A DNA stretch of 36,458 nt from an uncultured Clostridia bacterium (GTDB lineage: Bacteria; Bacillota; Clostridia; Lachnospirales; Lachnospiraceae): assembly GCA_946629525.1 (NCBI GenBank), contig CAMOXU010000016.1:1-36458 (forward strand), read 5' to 3'. The translations under genes and the position numbers were made by a program. The notes under the pieces are model-generated. The model ran no database searches. It saw nothing but the letters and a program-made list of their open reading frames with translations, and was not told the DNA's origin. Shown here piece after piece: positions 31,988 through 36,458 of the stretch (positions are counted from its first letter, which is position 1; every line of letters begins with the position of its first letter).

Positions 31988-33514
31988 TCATCGGTCTGCT
32001 TTCTTGTCGGCAGGTGCAGACTCGGCAGGAGCGGATTCTGCAGGTGCAGACCCGGTGGAGGCGGACTCGGCAGATTCAGAAGACCCGGAATCGCCGGATT
32101 CTGATTTTGTCTGTCCGGATCCGGTCTCAGAAGACTCGGCGGGCGTTGACCCGGAGGGCTGCGATTCTGTGCTTTTAGATGTCGCAATTGCCTCCCCTAC
32201 GCTCAGGGTGAAGGTGAAGTCCACATACCCGCCCGCTCCGAGACGCTGAATGCCGATCTTCATCGTATCGCCCGGAGCCTTGTTCATCAGCCGGTCGTGC
32301 AGCAGCCGGAGCGAGATCGTCTTCGAATCATCGACTGACACGATAATATCTCCCGGCATGAGCCCGGTGGCGAGAGCCGGAGAGTCCGCTGCCACGGAAG
32401 TTACATAGATGCCTTCCGGGATATCGGTCTCCTGTGATACGGCGTGTGAGACGTTCTGACCTTCGATTCCTATGTAAGGAAGCGGTTTATTGTTTGAAAG
32501 CAGCTCGATCAGGGATTTCAGCGGGGAGATCGGGAGTGCAGTGATCGAACCCGAATCGTTCGGAGCAAATTCCTGCAGAATGAAGCCGACGACCTGACCG
32601 TCAAGGTTGATCAGGATACCGCTTCCGTTCGAGCTGCCGTTGATATCCGTCGCAAAAAGATTATATTCCCCGTCGGTCACGGTCCTGATCCCTGAGGTGG
32701 AGAGGATCATTCCGAAGGCAAAGGAATCAGGCTCTCCGATCGGCGCGCCGACCGCGATCACGGGTGAACCGTGGGAGACACCGTAGGAATTGCCGAGATT
32801 GGCAGTCGTGACGCGGCTCCGATCCTTTGCCGGGATCTCGGACAGGGGTACCCGTATGATCGTGAGCTCCGTCACCGGATCGTGCTTCAGGTAGGAAGCG
32901 TCCGCGATCGTCCCTCCGGGGAGCGTTACGGCGATCCGGTCCGCACCGTCGACGACCCTGTGGTCTGTCAGGATGAGCAGACTCTGGCCGTTCTCGGCAA
33001 TCACGAGTCCGCTGGCACTGCGGCTGTCGGTGTCCGTGATGTGGAACCAGTCCTCGGAGGAAGTGATTCCGGATACCGTCACAAGAGAGGACTGGGCTGT
33101 CTCCGCGATTTCCCGTATCTTCTCATAGGCCAGCTTATAATGGTCCAGAGCTTCTTCCGCAGGATCAACGGGCGGGACGGATTCGGTATCCGCGGACTCG
33201 TCCGAATCCGTGAATCCGGCAGAGCTTTCCGAAGATTCCGTCTGCGATTCCGCACTCTCCGAAGTGGATTCCGACACAGTGTCTTCAGGGATTCGGACAG
33301 GACTCTGCTCGCCGATCCCGGAAGTGAATCTGAAGATGAGACCCGCAGCCAGGCCGAAGACCGCGCCCGCGCCGATAAGCTTCAGAATCCTGTTCCGAAG
33401 CTTCGTGACATCAGGAGGCGGCGGCTTGACTGTCTCATTCATAAAGGAGTAGCCGTCTTCGCTCTCTTCAATTTTCTTTTCGGGTTTGGGGTCTTGTTCA
33501 TTCATAAAGTTCAT
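31988..33514 (-). CDS. HtrA-like membrane protein with PDZ domain, apparently without a catalytic triad
   Basis: The 508-residue protein has a short cytoplasmic N-terminus, one membrane helix (about 44-62), a Ser/Glu-rich linker (75-120), a trypsin-like HtrA/DegP domain (about 140-340), a PDZ domain (IYVTSVAADSPALATGLMPGDIIVSV, about 369-394) and a Ser/Glu/Ala-rich tail of about 65 residues. Aligning it by eye to HtrA motifs, T-N-N-H-V-V becomes TDHRVV (Arg186 at the histidine position), D-P-x-T-D-L becomes DPVTEL (Glu216 at the aspartate) and G-N-S-G-G becomes SNGSG (Gly297 at the serine). So the three triad positions all seem changed, and the protein is probably a sensor or binding protein and not a protease. 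Neighbouring His185 and Ser298 leave a small chance of shifted activity. It is monocistronic, read away from yhaM. Confidence 0.88.
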   Translation of the reverse strand: MNFMNEQDPKPEKKIEESEDGYSFMNETVKPPPPDVTKLRNRILKLIGAGAVFGLAAGLIFRFTSGIGEQSPVRIPEDTVSESTSESAESQTESSESSAGFTDSDESADTESVPPVDPAEEALDHYKLAYEKIREIAETAQSSLVTVSGITSSEDWFHITDTDSRSASGLVIAENGQSLLILTDHRVVDGADRIAVTLPGGTIADASYLKHDPVTELTIIRVPLSEIPAKDRSRVTTANLGNSYGVSHGSPVIAVGAPIGEPDSFAFGMILSTSGIRTVTDGEYNLFATDINGSSNGSGILINLDGQVVGFILQEFAPNDSGSITALPISPLKSLIELLSNNKPLPYIGIEGQNVSHAVSQETDIPEGIYVTSVAADSPALATGLMPGDIIVSVDDSKTISLRLLHDRLMNKAPGDTMKIGIQRLGAGGYVDFTFTLSVGEAIATSKSTESQPSGSTPAESSETGSGQTKSESGDSGSSESAESASTGSAPAESAPAESAPADKKADR

Positions 33515-33892
33515 TTTAACAGTGCTTTATGAACAGATTATGAATTCTTTCTGAATGTGTCATTACAGAGAGGAACTATGGATAAATGTTTATGCAGCCT
33601 GCGTGCGCATGGGTGGCTCAATGCCTGACAGCGTAACCCGATACATCGACAGTTGTTTACGCGGCCCGCGTGCGCATGGGTGGCTCAATGCCTGACAGCG
33701 TAATCCGATACATCGACAGTTGTTTACGCGGCCCGTGTGCGCATGGGTCATCGGGGCAGGAGCGTTGTTCATACGGAGGATACCGGGCCTGCCACGTTCC
33801 ACTTGACAGGATGATTATTTTTGAGATACTTAGAAGTGCGGTAATTATGAGCGGACAGTGAAGAGTCCGGTACAGACAGAAACGGAGAATAT
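33515..33892. other. Divergent intergenic region with tandem repeat
   Basis: This 378-base gap separates the minus-strand HtrA-like gene from the plus-strand yhaM, so it should hold both promoters. I see no confident -10/-35 pair. The middle is occupied by the 67-bp tandem repeat; frames crossing it have no motif and are not called as genes. Confidence 0.6.
33598..33750 (+). repeat. Tandem 67-bp repeat, two full and one partial copy
   Basis: Units starting at 33598, 33665 and 33732 (exact 67-base steps) share GTGCGCATGGGTGGCTCAAT, then CCTGACAGCGTAA, CCGATACATCGACAG and TTGTTTACGCGGCC. The first two copies differ at only a few bases. The third breaks off after GCATGGGT. There are no spacers, so this is not CRISPR. 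Confidence 0.9.
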
Positions 33893-34837
33893 ATGAGATA
33901 TATCAGTGAGCTGAGAGAGGGCGGGCGCATTCAGGACGTCTACCTCTGCAAGCACAAGCAGTCTGCAGTGACCAAGAACGGAAAAAACTACGAGAATGTT
34001 ATCCTGCAGGATCGGACAGGCGTCCTTGACGCGAAGATCTGGGACCCAAATTCCGATGCGATCCATGAATTTGAAGCGCTCGACTACATATACGTCGCCG
34101 GAAGCGTCAGCAACTTCAACGGCTCTCTTCAGGCGTCCCTGAAGCAGGTCCGCAAAGCCGACCCGGGCGAGTATATTCCGGCCGACTATCTCCCGGTCAC
34201 GAAGAAGAACCGGAAGGTCATGTACAGCGAGCTCATGGGATATGTCCAGTCGGTGAAGAATCCCTTCCTCAGCCAGCTGCTGAAGAGCTTTTTCGTCGAT
34301 GACCGCGCGTTCCTGAATGTCTTCGCCGGGCATTCGGCGGCCAAGACGGTCCACCACAGCTTCGTGGGAGGCCTGCTGGAACACACTCTGTCCGTCACGA
34401 AGATCTGTGACTATCAGGCCAGGAACTATCCCGCGATCAACCGGGATCTGCTGATCACGGTCGCGATGCTGCACGATATCGGCAAGACAGAGGAACTTTC
34501 AGATTTTCCGGTAAATGAATACACGGACGAAGGCCAGCTTCTCGGCCATATCCTGATCGGTGCGGAGATGGTACATGACCATATCACAAAGATCCCGGAT
34601 TTTCCGGCAAAGCTGGAGACCGAGATCAAGCACTGCATTCTGGCCCATCACGGAGAGTATGAGTACGGATCGCCGAAAAAACCCGCGATCATAGAGGCGC
34701 TTGCCCTCAACCTCGCGGACAACATGGATGCGAAGCTGGAGACCATGACGGAGATACTGGAGTCTGGCCCGGCGGGCGAGGAGTGGCTCGGCTTCAACCG
34801 GTTCTTTGATTCCAATATCAGAAGGACGGGGGAATGA
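33893..34837 (+). CDS. yhaM: 3'-5' exoribonuclease YhaM family (OB fold plus HD domain)
   Basis: YhaM-type enzymes trim single-stranded RNA 3' ends in Firmicutes. The 314-residue protein has an N-terminal OB-fold nucleic-acid-binding domain (VILQDRTGVLDAKIWD, VAGSVSNFNGSLQASLKQV) and a C-terminal HD phosphohydrolase domain (HHSFVGGLLEHTLSV with His164, AMLHDIGK with the His194-Asp195 pair, LGHILIGAEMV, ILAHHGE, ALNLADNMDAKL). Length and order match the family. GGAGA lies 5 bases before the ATG. Its last eight codons and stop form the first copy of a 40-bp tandem triplication. Confidence 0.94.
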   Translation: MRYISELREGGRIQDVYLCKHKQSAVTKNGKNYENVILQDRTGVLDAKIWDPNSDAIHEFEALDYIYVAGSVSNFNGSLQASLKQVRKADPGEYIPADYLPVTKKNRKVMYSELMGYVQSVKNPFLSQLLKSFFVDDRAFLNVFAGHSAAKTVHHSFVGGLLEHTLSVTKICDYQARNYPAINRDLLITVAMLHDIGKTEELSDFPVNEYTDEGQLLGHILIGAEMVHDHITKIPDFPAKLETEIKHCILAHHGEYEYGSPKKPAIIEALALNLADNMDAKLETMTEILESGPAGEEWLGFNRFFDSNIRRTGE

Positions 34838-34930
34838 ACTGACGGTCGTATCCAACATCAGCAGGACGGGGAAATGACCTGACGGTCGTATCCAGCATCA
34901 GCAGGACGGGGAAATGAACTGACGGTCGTA
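34811..34930 (+). repeat. 40-bp tandem repeat, three copies, starting in the yhaM 3' end
   Basis: Units at 34811-34850, 34851-34890 and 34891-34930 differ by only a few bases. The first unit includes the last codons and TGA of yhaM; the next two lie outside the gene and keep the TGA. Since 40 is not a multiple of 3, the copies are in different frames. It looks like a recent duplication of the gene end plus its first downstream bases. Confidence 0.92.
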
Positions 34931-34998
34931 TTCCCGATGAAATCAGGAGAAAGAGGCATATCGTACTTAAGATACCTGCACAATAAAGAATGATATTA

Positions 34999-35014
34999 CC
35001 CCGGAGATCCGGGG
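34999..35014 (+). promoter_or_regulatory. Short perfect hairpin upstream of the methyltransferase gene
   Basis: CCCCGG, loop AGAT, CCGGGG: a 6-bp GC stem with no T-run, followed by GAGAGAGGAAA and a four-codon frame (ATG at 35033, stop at 35045). A leader role is possible but unproven. Confidence 0.3.
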
Positions 35015-35072
35015 AGAGAGGAAATCCCGGTCATGATCGCATTTTGAGCGGGTAATGCGGGATAAGATATTT

Positions 35073-36458
35073 ATGAGAGATCATCTGTACAAAAAGAATG
35101 AGATTGTACGGGTCTCGATCGAAGATATGACAGGTGACGGAGAGGGTATAGGCCATGTCGATGGCTATACCCTCTTTGTGAAAGATGCCGTCATCGGAGA
35201 TGAGATCCGTGCCAGGATCACGAAAGCGAAAAAGAACTACGGGTATGCCAGGATCGAGGAGATCCTGGCTCCTTCCGGTGCGCGCGTCCCGGCGAGATGT
35301 CCGAAGGCCAGGAGCTGCGGCGGCTGCCGCCTTCAGGAGCTTGCCTATGCGGAGCAGCTGAAATTCAAGGAATCCCTTGTCAGAAGAAATCTCGAAAGGA
35401 TCGGCGGCTTTACAGACATTCCGATGGAGCCGATCATCGGGATGGAGGAGCCCTGGCGCTATCGCAACAAAGCCCAGTATCCGACAGGATTTTCAAAAAA
35501 AGAGGGGAAGATCGTCGCGGGTTATTATGCGGGAAGGACGCACAGCATCATCGATATCCGGGACTGTGTGCTCTCCCCTGCGCAAAATGCAGACATTCTG
35601 GACACCGTCGTCCGATTTGCGGGCGAGTTCGGCATACCGGCCTACGATGAGGAGACGGGGCAGGGAATCATCCGGCATGTGCTTGTGCGGGAGGGTTTCA
35701 TTTCCGGAGAGATCCTTGTGTGCCTCGTGATCAATGCGGACATGCTGCCGCATGCGGAGGTCCTCGTGGACCGGCTGCTTGCGCTGCCGATGGAAGGAAA
35801 ATGCATAAAGAGCGTCTGTCTGAATATCAACCGGAAGAAGACCAATGTCATTTTAGGGGACCGCACAGTCCGGGTCTTCGGGGATCCCTGGATCACGGAT
35901 TATCTGGGGCGGTTCTCATTCCGCATTTCGCCGCAGTCCTTCTATCAGGTGAACCCGGTACAGACCGTAAAGCTGTATGAGACGGCGGTCTCCTATGCAG
36001 GGCTTGCGGGCAGCGAGACAGTATTTGATCTCTTCTGCGGAATCGGAACGATCTCGCATTTTCTTGCTGAGAAAGCCAGAGAAGTCTACGGGGTGGAGAT
36101 CGTCCCGCAGGCAATTGAGGACGCGAAGGCTAATGCAGTAAGAAACGGCCTCGGCAATGTGAAGTTTTTCGCGGCCGCTGCGGAGGATGTGGCGGGGCGC
36201 GGGTATTTTGACAGGGAAAATCCGCTCGTCATGCCGGATGTGATCGTGCTTGATCCGCCCCGGAAGGGCTGCGAGGAGAGTCTGCTTCGAACGATCAGAA
36301 AGCTGGGGCCTGACCGGGTGGTCTACGTGAGCTGTGACAGCGCGACGCTTGCAAGGGACCTGAAGATCCTGTGTGAGCCGCCTCGGGAGGGGGCAGAGGA
36401 GGCTTCTTATGAGATCAGGCGGGTGAGACCGTGCGATATGTTTCCGCATACCACACAC
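35073..36458 (+). CDS. RNA uracil-5-methyltransferase, RlmD/TrmA family (3' end outside window)
   Basis: This SAM-dependent enzyme methylates C5 of a uridine, probably in 23S rRNA. The 462 codons seen are open to the window edge. They show a TRAM domain (about 8-65), an iron-sulfur motif RCPKARSCGGCRLQ (with a later cysteine in IRDCVLS), a central domain with YRNKAQYPTGFS, the motif FRISPQSFYQVNPVQ, SAM-binding VFDLFCGIGTISHFLA, LDPPRKGC and the nucleophile region YVSCDSATLARDL. The last residues, CDMFPHTTH, fit the family's C-terminal V-D-M-F-P-x-T-x-H-V-E motif, so only about 15-25 residues should be missing. The start at 35073 is chosen; an in-frame ATG at 35055 is an alternative, and neither has a strong ribosome binding site. 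Firmicutes carry several paralogues, so the exact target is open. Confidence 0.94.
   Translation, partial: MRDHLYKKNEIVRVSIEDMTGDGEGIGHVDGYTLFVKDAVIGDEIRARITKAKKNYGYARIEEILAPSGARVPARCPKARSCGGCRLQELAYAEQLKFKESLVRRNLERIGGFTDIPMEPIIGMEEPWRYRNKAQYPTGFSKKEGKIVAGYYAGRTHSIIDIRDCVLSPAQNADILDTVVRFAGEFGIPAYDEETGQGIIRHVLVREGFISGEILVCLVINADMLPHAEVLVDRLLALPMEGKCIKSVCLNINRKKTNVILGDRTVRVFGDPWITDYLGRFSFRISPQSFYQVNPVQTVKLYETAVSYAGLAGSETVFDLFCGIGTISHFLAEKAREVYGVEIVPQAIEDAKANAVRNGLGNVKFFAAAAEDVAGRGYFDRENPLVMPDVIVLDPPRKGCEESLLRTIRKLGPDRVVYVSCDSATLARDLKILCEPPREGAEEASYEIRRVRPCDMFPHTTH

Noticed and set aside
33598-33750. CRISPR array or attachment site
   Set aside because: The whole 67-base unit repeats with no spacers, and no integrase or tRNA gene is nearby.

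Overview
The window looks like chromosomal DNA from a fairly GC-rich Clostridia bacterium, most likely a Lachnospiraceae-type gut anaerobe. The evidence is the rpsF-ssb-rpsR and gdpP-rplI-dnaB order typical of Firmicutes, MutS2, YhaM, GdpP, class B sortase, strong AGGAGG-type ribosome binding sites, and codon use rich in G/C at third positions. No rRNA, tRNA, transposase, integrase, phage gene or CRISPR array was seen. The genus is an inference and cannot be fixed from sequence reading alone.

Region 1 (1-8546) is the most unusual. Two adjacent genes encode divergent nitrogenase component 1-type proteins (NifD/NifK superfamily). They run in the same direction into hypF, a YjdF/DUF2238-like membrane protein, hypC, hypD and hypE. 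HypF and HypE make the cyanide ligands and HypC/HypD assemble the Fe(CN)2CO unit of [NiFe]-hydrogenases, yet no hydrogenase subunit, HypA, HypB or maturation protease is present here. A small palindromic element (core GTTTCGCAA/TTGCGAAAC) precedes both the first nitrogenase-like gene and hypC, and a 61-bp repeat occurs on each side of hypE. The linkage suggests an undescribed metallo-enzyme or cofactor pathway joining Hyp chemistry to a nitrogenase-like scaffold.

Region 2 (8547-18935) holds galactokinase, a terminator, a consensus promoter and a group Ic-type aspartate aminotransferase. It continues with a cell-envelope set (L,D-transpeptidase with an acidic repeat-rich N-terminus, then class B sortase), a sirtuin deacetylase and a secreted papain-like protease with three ricin-type lectin trefoils.

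Region 3 (18936-19681) is about 750 bp of non-coding DNA. It has a five-copy ~67-bp tandem array that ends in a long imperfect inverted repeat, then a 34-bp direct repeat with G-quadruplex potential on the minus strand, and then the leader of the ribosomal operon.

Region 4 (19682-27107) carries rpsF-ssb-rpsR, gdpP-rplI-dnaB, glyA, a 32-codon membrane peptide gene and a stand-alone AIR-synthase C-terminal-like protein (distantly HypE-like) whose reading frame contains a strong terminator-like hairpin.

Region 5 (27320-33514, minus strand) holds mutS2, an OmpR-type response regulator and its histidine kinase in one tight cluster. Upstream, after a terminator, lies an HtrA-like membrane protein in which all three catalytic triad positions appear substituted.

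Region 6 (33515-36458, plus strand) has a second tandem array of 67-bp units, the YhaM-type exoribonuclease with a 40-bp tandem triplication at its 3' end, and an RlmD/TrmA-family RNA methyltransferase cut by the window edge.
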